The notes beneath the pieces were generated by a model. That model was not told the origin of the DNA and did no database searches. It saw only the letters and a program-made list of their open reading frames with translations. The position numbers were made by a program, and so were the translations under genes. 64,000 nucleotides of DNA from assembly GCA_964020975.1 (NCBI GenBank), contig OZ026626.1:13800249-13864248 (forward strand), read 5' to 3'. Within the stretch, counting starts at the first letter, position 1. Each line of letters begins with the position of its first letter. Source of the DNA: Hermodice carunculata. Lineage: Eukaryota; Annelida; Polychaeta; Eunicida; Amphinomidae. Shown in pieces: positions 48,059-59,419 of this stretch.

Positions 48059-49450
48059 TCAACCTGGGGTGACTCCGCCCATCAGCGCCTTAATCTCAAC
48101 AAGCAACACATCACGCTTATGCCACAAAAGGCAGCAGGTGATAAGCAATATTACGCCAAACGCTATTAAGACAAATAGGAGGCCAAAAGACATCCTGCCA
48201 CCATGGTGAGTCCAATCAAACGATGGCTCAGGGAGGGGAAGCGGGGACAAGTTAATATGTGCTATGGGTCGTGACTGATCAAAATGGGGTTTTTATAACA
48301 AAGATATCGCTTCAACCTGGGGAATAATGTCAGTAATATTAAGGATGTTGGATACCATAACGCGCCGTGCCTTGACAGACACATGACCTACACGCTCAAT
48401 GAGTCCTGTAAGAGTGACACCATCGCCCATCACTGAACAGCTGGGAGGAACCGTAACCAGGTACGCACCAGCAGCCATGCTCTGTCGCAAACTGGGCCTC
48501 CCTGCACACCGAGTCTCGAAGGTCTCCCCCCCCCCAGGTAACTACAACAAGTTATTTTGGTAACCTGCGTGTGGTTACCTTGCTTTTGGATAACAACCTT
48601 ACAATTCCTACTGTGCCGCACTTTACCTGCTATCAACTTCCGGGGACAGCCCCACCGGTGAGCACTGAAATGGGGGCCAGTGCGACACACCATGGGATTC
48701 CATCCCATGCACCCAGTAAGATGGAAAATATCCCTATCTACTGTACTGATGCCAATGTCAGCATGGTCCACCATAATCTTAATGGAGTAGCCCCTTGCCG
48801 CATACGGAACTTGCTCCAAGGTAGCTATAATTCTCTAGAAATAGAATGCCCACTGCAACAGGTAAAGTCTATTAATGGTCACATTCAGCTCGGACAAAGC
48901 ACGATTTAATTTTGGAATTAAATGATTAGAAATGAAGGTGGTCACTTCGGTGACTTGTCTCCTATTCCAAGGCACAGCGCTATGGGTCCTGTTCAAAACA
49001 GTGGTAAGTTGATTTACTTGGTGCACCATGGTGCACTGGTACTGTCCGGTTTCTATGATGGCACCGCGACACTCATCCACCGAGTCGTCCGTGGCTAAGC
49101 CAAAAGCGTAGAGCCTATCTGTCCCAAAAAGTCAAACAGTCCACGGGTACCTCTCTGCCGTGCAGGTGGTGCTGGAATAGGGGTCACATCCACCCCTGAC
49201 AGATATTCCTTTAAAAACTGCAATTGGCCCAGCCATGCTTTACTCTGTACACCAGAGATAACTTTTCGTGCAGTGGCTTTAGCAACTTGGTGAAGAACCA
49301 AATTAATATTTTGCAATACCGACGGATCTAACACTGGTGGGTCTATCACCAGGAAAAAACAGTCCATTCTGCTGACTAAACTTGGAGCCAGTCGGCTTTG
49401 GTGAGAAGAAAGCCATCCTCAAGAGGCCCGACTGAAGCTAACGCAGTGGT
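48059..49450 (-). pseudogene. Env-like region (class I fusion protein type)
   Basis: The N-terminal side shows LTTALASVGPLEDGF near 49.44 kb. A basic cleavage-like RQRGTRG followed by LFDFLGQIGSTLLA, typical of a furin site plus fusion peptide, is near 49.1 kb. It closely resembles the RGLFNFxG motif of baculovirus F and errantivirus Env. A heptad-rich stretch (QVNQLTTVLNRT; LNRALSELNVTINRL) follows at about 48.9-49.0 kb. A membrane segment (FGLLFVLIAFGVILLITCC) and a short tail lie at about 48.06-48.2 kb. The length of about 460 codons suits that family. Broken. Confidence 0.75.
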
Positions 49451-49455
49451 TAACA

Positions 49456-50430
49456 TCACTTGGCTGAAGACCACACAGAGGATGCCAGCTCTATAGCTGC
49501 TAACCTCTGGCGTTTTGCTCCTCCGTTGGGGGTGGACATGCTGGCGCTGGTCTCTGCACGTGAAGGTGGTGGTGGTGACGGCGGTGGAGGACTATTGGCA
49601 CGCGGCTCACCCACATCCATAGGCAAACCTCGCAATCGCATGAAGTACCTATGAGTGACTGCCGGTGTTGAAACTGTTGTCACGCCACCTCCAGCTTGTT
49701 CATGCGCAGTCTCGTTGGAAGTCAAAGCTTCCAGCTGATTGGTTACCGCCAGACACACAGATGGTGAACCAACATCATAAGATGGTGGCTTAGTCACACC
49801 TGACTGCACTCCCCAGCGCATCATTGCTGCGCTGACAGCTCAGCCTGTTGAGGCTTCATTAGAGCTGTGAGTGCCCTCATCCATGGACTCGGAGACAGGG
49901 AGTTCCGCGTCCGAATCGACATTCACATCCGGAACCAAACTAGGGCCAGGGCATGAGCTGCCACTCGGCACCGGCCGTCTAAGCCCAGGCACACATAAAG
50001 ACATTTCTGTGCCTTGGTGGGCGTTCCGGCATGGCCGCCTGTGGAACTAATCCCATGCCACAGCTGCGGAAGACTTATTTGGTATGGGTAATGCCTCGGC
50101 CCAACCCAATAAGTGGTCCACTATGGTCATGACATACCTGTTTCCCTGTGCACTATGTACAAATGGTCCTATGTGATCCTTACCCACCACCTGCGTGCAG
50201 TATGCAGAGAGGGGCATCTCACTCATAGGCACCCTTTCCATGCGCCTCTGGTTAGCCACACAGGGCGGGCATTGTTTTAGCTGATCCCTTATGTGTTGTC
50301 GCATGCCCCGCCACACGTAAGCCTCTTGTACCCTGCCCAGGGTTCTCATTAATACCCCACCTCCTTGTGGCACCCATCGATCACTTGGCGACGGAAGGCC
50401 TCGGGCAAAACTAGCCGAGGGTACCATGGG
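49456..50430 (-). pseudogene. Integrase region of the Gypsy element
   Basis: The zinc-binding region with QHIRDQLKQCPPCVANQRR and the core start GKDHIGPFV...GNRYVMTIVDHLLGWAEA lie at 50.05-50.43 kb. A C-terminal tail with HRYFMRLRG and a proline-rich stretch lies at 49.46-49.82 kb. Broken. Confidence 0.8.
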
Positions 50431-52000
50431 GAAGCCATCGTAGGCCTCCGGATGGAGTACAATAATACGTCATGCACTTCATAATCAGAATCAGTGTCTT
50501 GAGCTTCCGTGAAGAGGGACTCAAACTCAGTAATTTGAGCATCCCTTATCTCGTGAGGTTGGAGGTGATCTGCCTCAAGCGGAATCCTGTCCAGCACCTC
50601 CGCACCACTCATGGCCTCAGGATTGACCCACTCTGCTGTGTCAATCACCGCCGCCACAAGGGGGGGGTGGTAATCTGGACATGAGATCTGCTCAGGCGTT
50701 CCGGGTACCCTCGATATAGCGGATCTTGGCCCCAAATTCTGCCAAAAATACCCCCCAGTGCTGAATTTTGGTATTTCACATCTCCCTAGTAAATAGGGAG
50801 TAAAGGGGTTTATAATCCGTAAAGATTGTGAATTCCGCACCTACAGGTATGCCCTGAGTTTGTCTATACAGTACACCACCGCGTATGCTTCCTTCTCAAT
50901 GGTGGACCACCGCCGTTGAGTGGTTGAAAGCTGGTTAGATATATACTGCATAGCTTGCTCAACACCGCGGTTCGTCCTCCTGTACTAAGATACCAACAAC
51001 ACAGGTGTCGGAAGCATCTGTGTACAGTTTGTACTCACGGTCCGTCTGAGGGTACGCCATCACTTTGGGCAACATTAAAAGTGTTTTGAGGTTTTGAAAT
51101 GCCCTTGCCTGCTCATCTCCCCAGACAAATGGCTGATTCTTACGGGTCAGCTTAATTAACAGCTCAACTTCCCATGCATATCCATGAATAGTTTTGGAAT
51201 AATAATTAACCATCCCAACAAAAGATCTTACTTGTTTCAAGGTGGTGGGCGGTGGCATTTCCACGATTGCGCGGACTTTCTCGGGATCACTCTAAATGCC
51301 TTCGGGTGTGACAGTATACCCTAACAACTTGATTCCTGACCTACAGAAATGACACTTGGACGGCTTCATCTGTAATTTAGCAGCACGAAGACGTGAAAAC
51401 ACGGCCTCCAGGTCATGCTTAAGCTCCTCAGGTGTTCATCGATGAACACATGGATGCACGTACCCAGCAGGTCCGAGAGTGCTATTTCCATGGTACTCTG
51501 AAAAATGGAGGGTAAATTGACCAACCCAAAAGATCCCACTGCATAATTGAACAGTCCTTGATGACATGCAAAGGCTGTCTTGTCCTGATCCCTTTCCGCC
51601 ACACGCAATTGGTTATATGCAGACTTTAAATCGAAAATACTAAATACCAACTTTCCTCCTAGTTATCGAAAATATCCTGGATTAGTGGCAAGGGGTATCG
51701 ATCCTTCACAGTAATCTCATTGAGCGCTTGGTAATCTACACAAAACCGGGTGGTCCCATCCTTCTTAGGAACCAGACACACCGGTGATGCCCAAGGTGAA
51801 TTACTGGGGAAAATCACCCCATCCTTTAACATTTGGTCAATGCACTCATCCACTATCTTGCGTTTGGCAAGGAGAGTGCTATAAGTACGTTGCCGAATGG
51901 GGGTGTGATCTCCAGTATTAATCTCTATTACCGTAAGGGGGCATTGGCTGGAGGGTTTCTCATCTGTGTAAAATGCATCACAGTATTTCTGCACCACATC
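50349..52000 (-). pseudogene. Reverse transcriptase and RNase H region
   Basis: [40 protein letters not shown] and [21 protein letters not shown] are at 51.66-52.0 kb. FSIFDLKSAYNQLRVAERDQ and AFACHQGLFNYAVGSFGL are at about 51.4-51.65 kb. A connection block with VRSFVGMVNYYSKTIHGYA leads into RNase H sequence (YKLYTDASDTCVVGIL) at 50.96-51.26 kb. All are Ty3/Gypsy hallmarks. Broken. Confidence 0.88.
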
Positions 52001-52194
52001 TTAGTATTCGGGGGGGACGGACCTACCACATGCGCTAGTTGGCACGGCAGTCCCTGCCGAGTCCATTGCAGCAGTCAAATTCCGAAAACGGTTACCAATT
52101 TTATACGCATGCACTGGGAGAGAACTACCCTTCCAGCGCAGTAAATTCCTCTGGTAATCGACCACTGCCTTGCCAGTGGTTAAGGCATTGTCCC

Positions 52195-52570
52195 CTAGAA
52201 TGCATTCGTGCAATATATATTACCTACCACTATTACAGGTAGGGAACCCAATTCTCGAAAATTTACCTCGGTACAGCTGTACACAGGTATGGCCTTCCCC
52301 AAAACATTAGAAATGGGAGGCGTTGGCTGCAAGAGCCTCAACCTCCCAGTCACCTGGCAAAGTCTTAAAAAAACAGAGGTATGCAGGAGAGAGGCGCAGG
52401 CCCCAGTATCGATCAAACACTCTATACTTACATTATCGACGTTGACTGACACACCCAATCTGGAACCGGCAGCCTGAACTCCCGCACCCTCTAGTATCCC
52501 TGACCTTGCATTGACTGTGGAGCAGTGCCTGTACCACAAGTCCTCGGCCTCCTGGGAAGGTGAGGGCAAC
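52195..52570 (-). pseudogene. Aspartic protease region
   Basis: VNVDNVSIECLIDTGACASLLH contains the DTGA active-site motif of retroviral-type aspartic proteases. It lies between gag and RT as expected. Broken element. Confidence 0.8.
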
Positions 52571-53299
52571 CCGACTTATAATGGTTCCCTCCACAGTTGA
52601 AACAGGACACATTGCCGCCCTGGTTGCTTGGTTCAGGACCGTTGGCCTGGGGGCTGCACTGGCCCTGATGATGCTGGGGACGTGGCTCCACTTGGGGCTC
52701 ACCTGCCTTCTCCAGCTGTGTCAACCGACTGGCCATTGGGTTCTGCCCCTTCTGCGGTTGCTGCAGGGCCTTCATTAATTCGTCCGACGGGGCAGGGGCG
52801 GCGGATGAGGTGTCCATAGCCTCCGCCACGCACCGTAGTCCGGTGTATCTCTTCAAGCCGGCCTCTATTTGTTCCACAAATCTCAATGCGTCCTCCAAGG
52901 TCTGTTCTGTCAGTTCCAAACTGACCTTCTTAGCAACCTCCGAGGACCCCAGACCCTTGACATACTGGCGGACCAGAGTCCTCTCGGCATCCACCAACCT
53001 GCTCCCTGGGTAGGCTCTCTGAGCAGCCTCTCTGAAGAGGCGGTTGTAGGACTCAGCCATCAATCTCATCCTCTAGTGTCTTGAAATCATCCCTGTAACT
53101 AGCCCACACAGGTTTTGTAAGATAGTCTTTCTGTCTGATCCCATCATGGTCCCCTGCAGGTACCAAACGTAACTTCGAGTAATCTGTGTGAGGCTTCCAG
53201 TTCTTTCGGGCTTCATCCCAGTCCACTCTAGGGGCGGGCTTGTCTTCATTCTTGGAAGCCGTGAGTCTATAGCTGGTCCGTCGTAAAAAAAAAATTAAA
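52491..53299 (-). pseudogene. Gag region with zinc knuckle
   Basis: The capsid-like part includes LTEQTLEDALRFVEQIEAGL and an earlier YRDDFKTLEDEI stretch. A Gln/Pro-rich linker leads to a CCHC knuckle, CFNCGGNHYKSGC, near 52.6 kb. Read after the primer-binding site, this is the first coding part of the element. Broken. Confidence 0.8.
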
Positions 53300-53318
53300 T
53301 ATCCTGGCAAGCTCACCA
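53300..53318 (-). other. tRNA primer-binding site
   Basis: One base after the 5' LTR the minus strand reads TGGTGAGCTTGCCAGGAT. Its complement ends ...CCTGG-CAAGCTC-A-CCA, which fits a tRNA 3' end (T-stem, 7-nt acceptor strand, discriminator, CCA). I cannot say which tRNA. Confidence 0.7.
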
Positions 53319-53319
53319 A

Positions 53320-54425
53320 TGAAAAAGTGGTGCAGCACGCTCCCCTCTACTTTCAGCAACTCCAGAAAATAGTTAGGGTTTCACTTTTCTAGGGCTTGTT
53401 TAAGGAAACGCCGATTGACATGCATCAGAATGGCTGTTCATGTTTGTGCTGAGGACCAATCAGCCTGACTTGGCTGTACATCAAGCTTGCCTGCTGGACT
53501 GCAGGAAGAAACCACATGTCCACTCAGATTGAGAAGAGTAGAAGAAGACTGTTTATTGCGCTGCACAATGTATACATATATCTTTCTGTCCACACTGGCC
53601 ACGTCACTCATTGGTTGATCTTTCTGTCTCTTCAAACACCTTATGTAAATACTTATTGTACGTTCATCAACCTGCCTTAAGATGTACAGGTACCTATGCA
53701 AAACAAATTGTTTTCCCACAAGGCACACACCTGGATATATGATCAAACAGCATCCTGGATCTGCTTCACATTCCAGGACAAATTAACTTGTTTTGTTGGC
53801 TTCTTAATTTTGGGCCGCAAGTGAGATTTTTCCAGTTTAAATCCTCAACTTTACTTCCACAAATTACTAACTGTATCCCTGGTGTTTTGGTTCACCACTA
53901 AATTGCTGCAATTACACCATTAAAATGTCAAATGTACAACTGTACAATTCAGCACAAACCAATGAATTCAGTTGTGGTTGCATAATACAAAACTCTAACA
54001 AGTTGTTCCTTTCTACTGATGAAGCAAGGCTCCCCAGATTGTTATTCTGAAAACAAACGTTCCCTAACGCTACATCAGACAGCCATTTGATCACATAACC
54101 ATAAGCAACACAACAGAACATGCCACTGTCTAAGTGTCATCAAAGTGTCATCATTGCGTAAGTGAACATGAATGATTGCCACACAAGACCCGAAAGAGCA
54201 TTGTGTGAGAAGATGGTCAAATGTAAACTTGTATGAAGATACTACCTGTTTGTGTAAGATTGCCACTGGCCATTCTGGTCCCATCTCTGGCCTGTGCCAC
54301 GTTTTCGACCTTACCAGCTCACCTGCCTGTGCAGCTGTCCCTACTTGCCTGCTGCACAGCCAGAGCAATCCCAGGCAGCCATCATTCATACACTAAACAT
54401 TACAAAAAGGTCAGTGGCTTTTACA
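53320..54425 (-). repeat. 5' LTR of the Gypsy element
   Basis: 1,106 bp, TG...CA, the promoter-side LTR in the element's own orientation. Relative to the 3' LTR it has lost about a dozen CpGs to TpG or CpA. Confidence 0.95.
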
Positions 54426-54429
54426 ATAT

Positions 54430-55139
54430 GCTGAATGATGTGTATACTTTTTTATGGCCACTATTTGAAATTTTCTAATTAGCTCATTTGTTCACACTTC
54501 ACTAATTATTGTATTCATTATCATGTCATCATATTTTTGTGTGAGCCGTGCAATTTGAATGTCAATATATAAATGCAGATTTCATGGTGCATTATTGAAA
54601 ATCTTTATATTTCCAGACAAGTGTCTTGGTGTCTTAGCATTTTGTCTTGTCTATATTACATACAATTACATAGTAGCTCGCGATTGATATTTTTTGATTG
54701 TTGCTACACCTATACAATGATGATATAACAGATATGTTCTATAGTGTGTATATAATAATTATATAATATAAAATAATCATTTTTATATTATATTGTATCA
54801 ATACTGTTGGTTTATTTTGAGTATTTATGGGCAATATTATATACATATCGTAACTAAGTTTACCGATTGGATCCCTGCTTAGGGCTGACTCTTCACTGCA
54901 AACAATTTTGCACTTTTTGCTCTTAGTTGTTTTGTATTTAGTCCAAACATGCAGGCAAATATTAGTGCCTGTGGGACTGTACGTCTTCCCATTTTTCTTT
55001 AATTATGAGACCTTTACTTTTAATTTGTATTACATATGTTACAGTAAATTATATTGTCAGGTTTTTCAGGAAATGTACTCTGTGGTAGGAAACTTATCCT
55101 ATATTTACAAAACAGTCCCCCGCTACTATGTCATGAAAT
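54430..55139. other. Gene-free AT-rich stretch
   Basis: Lies between the LTR element and the LINE. It may include the LINE's 5' end or ORF1 relics, but no domain is recognisable. Confidence 0.4.
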
Positions 55140-58100
55140 ATGGCCAATGTCAATAGCATTCTTGACGGCGTTGGGGGTGTTGGTGTAAATTGTCTTATAA
55201 ATTTGTTAGATATCCCTTCAACTAATGAAAATGGTTCTGACTCGTATGAACCCAAACTTATGAAACAATCTTCTTATTTTGATATTGATGAACTCGTAAA
55301 TCATTTGACAAACATTCAGAATCAATGTTCTATCATAAGTCTTAATTGTGGAGCTTTAAATGCTAAGTTTGATGAACTTAAGATTCTTCTTCATTGTCTC
55401 GATTCTCATGGATGCTTACATAGTGTATCATGTCTATAAGAGACTTGGCTAAACAATGAGTGTGATCTATCTTTATTCCAAATTCACTCTTTAAATCTAA
55501 TCCCTCAGGGCAAAATAGGTACAACAAACGGTGGACTTGCTATCTATATTAGAAACACAATGGAATTTATTCAAACTGTTCTTACAAAAAGTCTGAAGTC
55601 TATGAAGATATGTTTATTGAAATTAAATTAACAAATAATGTAAAAAAACTAGTGATAGAAACATATACAGGCCACCTAGGGATTTTAATGAAAATTACGA
55701 ATCATTTATAGATGAGTTAACTCCTATACTTTAATATTTGCAAAGAATAAATCATGAGGTGGTACTATGTGGAGATTTAAATATCGATCTACTAAGAATG
55801 CACGAAAAATCAATGTTTGGACGTTTCTTTGATATCACTACATCCCTTAGCTTTTATCCACAAATTACCCTACCTACAAGACTTTCGGCTCGACGTGGGA
55901 CTATCATAGATAACTTGATTTTAAAATTATGTAATACCGATATTAATATGTCAAACTCTAGAATAATTTCCATGAGTATTTCGGATCATTTCCCATACTT
56001 TATTTGTTTAGATATCCTACGTTGTAATGATTGAATAAATCCCAAAATTCATACAGGTGCGAGACCAGCATCCTGACGCCTTAAATCGTTTAAAGAAGGA
56101 TATCAATGAGAGTAATCTCTGTGAACTAATTAGTACAGATACAGACCCAAATTTCGCGTATTTTCAAATTCATTCTGCTATCCATACAGGTTTGGAAATG
56201 CACTTTCCAATCAAGACGGATAAGTACACCAAATATTAACATAAAAAGTCCCCATGGATAAGTCAAGGACTTGTACGGTATATAAAAAACAGAGATCAAA
56301 TGTATAGAGATTTTTAAAAAGCGCCTATTGAGAGTGAGCTCTATACTGTTCGACAAACTAATCTTAATACATATAACAGAATTGTAAAAAAAAAATATTC
56401 GCGTTGCAAAAAAGGATTATTTTAAATCATGCTTTAATCAATATAAAAACGCTATAAAAATACCTGGCGTACTATCAATGGTATTTTAAATCCACTTAAA
56501 AAGATAAATGAATTTCTCGATTCCTTGGAGTTGAGGGAGAAGTTATATGTGACAAAAATAAAATAGCAAACGAATTTAATCCATATTTTACGAAAGTAGG
56601 ACCTAAATTAGCCTCAAATATAACTAATTTACAGATAGATCATTTACGGACTATTTAAAGAACACACTTTTACATATGTTCTCCTTTAGTACTGTCACTA
56701 GTGACATAGTTTTGAAAATAATTGACAATTTTAAACCAAAACATAGCTTTAGCTTTGATAGAATTTTGATGAATCTTTCAAGGACAATTAAAACTAACAT
56801 TTATCAACCAATCTCTATGGTAATAAACTGTTCATTAACGACAGGTTGGTTTATTTCCCGTCATCTCAAAATTGCGAAAGTTATACCTGTTTACAAAAAA
56901 GATAAGCCCTCCTTGTTAGAAAATTATAGGCCCATTTCCGTTTTACCGGCAATATCGAAAATCTTTGAGAGGTTCATGTAAGATCAAGTTTATCAATATT
57001 TTCCTCCTCATGACCTCTTCTATAGTAGTCAGTATGGATTTAGGAAAAATCATTCAACCGAATATGCAACAATAGAGCTTGTTGATAAAATTCATACTGA
57101 AATGGACAGAGGGCAAATCCCAATTACTTTATGAATGGACCTCTCAAAAGCATTCGATACCATAGATCATGCCATCTTATTACAAACGTTATCTTATTAT
57201 GGAATAAAGGGAACTGCTCTTGATTTATTCAAAAGTTATCTTTCCAACAGAAAACAGTTTGTTGCCATTGGAGGAAATAAATCTGATTATGCTAACTTCC
57301 AGACTGGAGTTCCACAGGGGTCTATCCCAGGCCCCCTGTTATTTATCATTACCATAAATGACATAATGGAAGCCTCCGCATCTTTCGAATTTATCTTTTA
57401 TGCTGATGATCCATCGCTATTTAGTACCCTCAGTATTTTCAACTCTTTTCAATCCGTTGAGGAGGCTACATACCATATTAATACTGAATTAGCAAAAATA
57501 GCAACATGGCTTAAAGTTAACAAGCTTTCTCTCAATATAAAGAAAACATGCTTCATGCTGGTCCATCAACCACAAAAAAATGTTACTATCCCAAAACTCC
57601 AAATTGAAAATAGAAAAATTAAATGTGTAGATGAGTTTACTTTTCTCGATATAATTCTAGATAAACATATGACATGCAACAAGCATATTCAGATAATTGC
57701 TTCAAAAGTCTCTCAAACAGTTGGCATAATGAATTGACAAAAACACTTTCTTCCCTCTCATATCTTATGTATTATCTGTAATTCGTTGATTTTGCATAAA
57801 GTGAATTATGGTTTGCTAATTTGAGGTCACAAGTATGAAAGATTAGAAAAAATTCAGAAAAGAGCAGTACGTAGCATTGATCATAATAAGTATAATGCCC
57901 ATACTGATCCTATGTTCAAAAGTTGCAAGCTGTTAAAATTCAGGATATGTATAGTTTACAAATTCTAAAATTTTACTATAAAATTGAGAATATCTTAGTT
58001 CCTTCTTACTTTTCTCGACGTTTTATCTTACCAACATCTTTAGTTCATGACCATGATACAAGAAGAAATTTTTATATACCCCAGACATGTCGTATTTTTG

Positions 58101-58560
58101 CAACTAAGTGCCTAAGGCATGAAATATTACATGTCTTAAGCTCCACATCAGATCAAATTAAAGAAAAAATACATACCCACAGTTATTTTGGTTTTTTCTA
58201 ATTATGCCAAAGTATTGTACTCAAATAATTATGAATTCACATATACAATCCATAACCGCTATGTCTGTAATTCCAACTAAACTCATATTCTGCTTTCAAG
58301 CACACTCTTTATTTGTCCCTGTTGTACCTTTATTATATACTTATCTGTTACCTTTATTTTCTTTTGGGGGGGGGGGGAGCGGGGGTGGCGCATATGATAG
58401 CGATCTTATGAAGATCTTAATATGCGTCTTCCAGGCCAATATGTATTTGCATTTTAATTTACATCTGTATTATCATCTTATATTACTATATTGTTACTTG
58501 TAACTATATTATTGTGATGGTTTGTTCGAATAAAAAAAATCCTGATTCCTGATTCTGGTG
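55140..58560 (+). mobile_element. APE-type LINE (CR1/Jockey-like), decayed
   Basis: The apurinic-endonuclease-like half shows QCSIISLNCGALNAKFDEL and an ETWL block near 55.32-55.46 kb, then HEVVLCGDLNIDLLR, RRGTIIDNLI and SISDHFPYFI at 55.74-56.03 kb. The reverse transcriptase shows NYRPISVLPAISKIFERFM (56.92-56.98 kb), QYGFRKNHSTEYATIELV, MDLSKAFDTIDHAILL, GVPQGSIPGPLLFIITIND and the catalytic FYADDP (57.04-57.41 kb). FYADDP has Pro where most relatives have Thr or Ile. A C-terminal part is at 57.92-58.20 kb. A G13-G14 run interrupts the 3' UTR, and the 3' end is AATAAAAAAAA followed by TCCTGATTCCTGATTCTG, a short tandem tail as in CR1-like LINEs. Stops split it into at least five frames, including one just before MDLSKAF. 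It is dead. Confidence 0.88.
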
Positions 58561-58819
58561 TCAAAATGTGTGTGCCTCTTGGTCATAAAATGAAAGAATC
58601 TCGCCTTTAGAGTCAAAGGTGTTCTGCATTTGCGTAATGGCATTGGCTTTAGGTGATCAAATGCCTGGCAATGTAGCCCCCCCCCCCCCCCAAGAAAATG
58701 AATCCCCTGTCAACATATTGAGCTATGCTGGGAGAGCCTGACTGAATCCGAACCACCGAATCCGATATTACCGATTCACAAGATTCTCATAATCATCCTC
58801 ATCAGCATAAGCAGTGCTA

Positions 58820-59115
58820 TATCTGCTATCAACTGTCAAAGATGAGAGGGTATTTGGCAAAGAAGTATGTGTATCCATCTTACCTGTTCGTGTTACTGTT
58901 GGAGGCTCTTTAAATTTAGTATCAACTACGGAAGATTAAGGTTTGGAAATTCCCGAAGCTACCACTTTTAAAGTTTTCTTTCAGTGTAACTGTCCTCCCT
59001 GTCAAATCCTGAACAGACTTCTGAAGATGATCCACAGTATTGTCTGTAGAGATGGTATTCAACAATGAAGTATGTGGATCCATCTGACCTGATCGTGTTA
59101 CTGTTGGAGTGACAT
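58820..59115 (-). repeat. ~205-bp direct duplication within and after the HhH ORF
   Basis: GAAGTATGTGGATCCATCT with GTGTTACTGTTGGAG near 59.07-59.11 kb matches GAAGTATGTGTATCCATCT with GTGTTACTGTTGGAG near 58.86-58.90 kb, an offset of about 205 bp. Both encode the TVTR.G.MD.HTSL peptide. Confidence 0.7.
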
Positions 59116-59416
59116 GTTGCCGAAGATGATCCAAAGCGTTTTTGATGTTGATGTTCGATTTTAGCAATTGTCTCATCCTTTTCTCCATCCGAACGCTTTG
59201 GTTACTTTCTTCAAAGTCTATTTTTCCTTCCTCAATCAACTTGGCAAAAGAGTTCCCAAGATTCTTTTCTGTCATGGCTGTCAAAGTTTTAGGAGTAAAC
59301 TTTTCATCAAGCTCCTCTAGCCTGTTGACAATGATCCTTGCCTTGGTTTCCCCAATCTTATCCAAAGCTATAAGGTCTTCCAATGTAGCCTCATTAATGT
59401 ATATTATGTCCATCAT
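58922..59416 (-). CDS. Small helix-hairpin-helix protein, 164 codons
   Basis: Residues 5-35 (IYINEATLEDLIALDKIGETKARIIV...) fit a ComEA-type helix-hairpin-helix: an IN.A....L..L..IG...A..I pattern that binds DNA backbone non-specifically in known families. The rest is charged and probably helical (EKRMRQLLKSNINIKNALDHL). A TVTRSGQMDPHTSLLNTIST block near residue 105 recurs on the 3' side as TVTRTGKMDTHTSLPNTLSS, at about 58.82-58.91 kb, ending in an acidic YADEDDYENLVNR. That second block lies outside this ORF. The start was chosen as the first Met of the MMDIIYIN stretch. It may be a host gene, one exon, or an accessory ORF of an unidentified element. No partner gene is adjacent. Confidence 0.5.
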   Translation of the reverse strand: MMDIIYINEATLEDLIALDKIGETKARIIVNRLEELDEKFTPKTLTAMTEKNLGNSFAKLIEEGKIDFEESNQSVRMEKRMRQLLKSNINIKNALDHLRQHVTPTVTRSGQMDPHTSLLNTISTDNTVDHLQKSVQDLTGRTVTLKENFKSGSFGNFQTLIFRS

Positions 59417-59419
59417 GTA

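Larger units (their letters stand above)
44569..54425 (-). mobile_element. Full-length, broken Ty3/Gypsy LTR element with an env region
   Basis: 9,857 bp, bounded by TG...CA LTRs and a perfect 4-bp ATAT duplication (44,565-44,568 and 54,426-54,429). Read on the minus strand the parts are 5' LTR, primer-binding site, gag with a zinc knuckle, protease, reverse transcriptase, RNase H, integrase, a fusion-protein-like env, a 2.4-kb untranslated region, a polypurine tract and the 3' LTR. This is the architecture of errantivirus-like Gypsy elements. The coding region is broken in roughly ten or more places, so it is a fossil although all parts are present. The LTRs differ at about 60 sites by eye (5-6%); with typical neutral rates that suggests an insertion of order ten million years or more, with wide uncertainty. 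Confidence 0.93.

Noticed and set aside
53300-53318. A tRNA gene at the primer-binding site
   Set aside because: Only the 3' 18 bases resemble a tRNA, and they are directly next to an LTR; no D-arm or anticodon arm is present.
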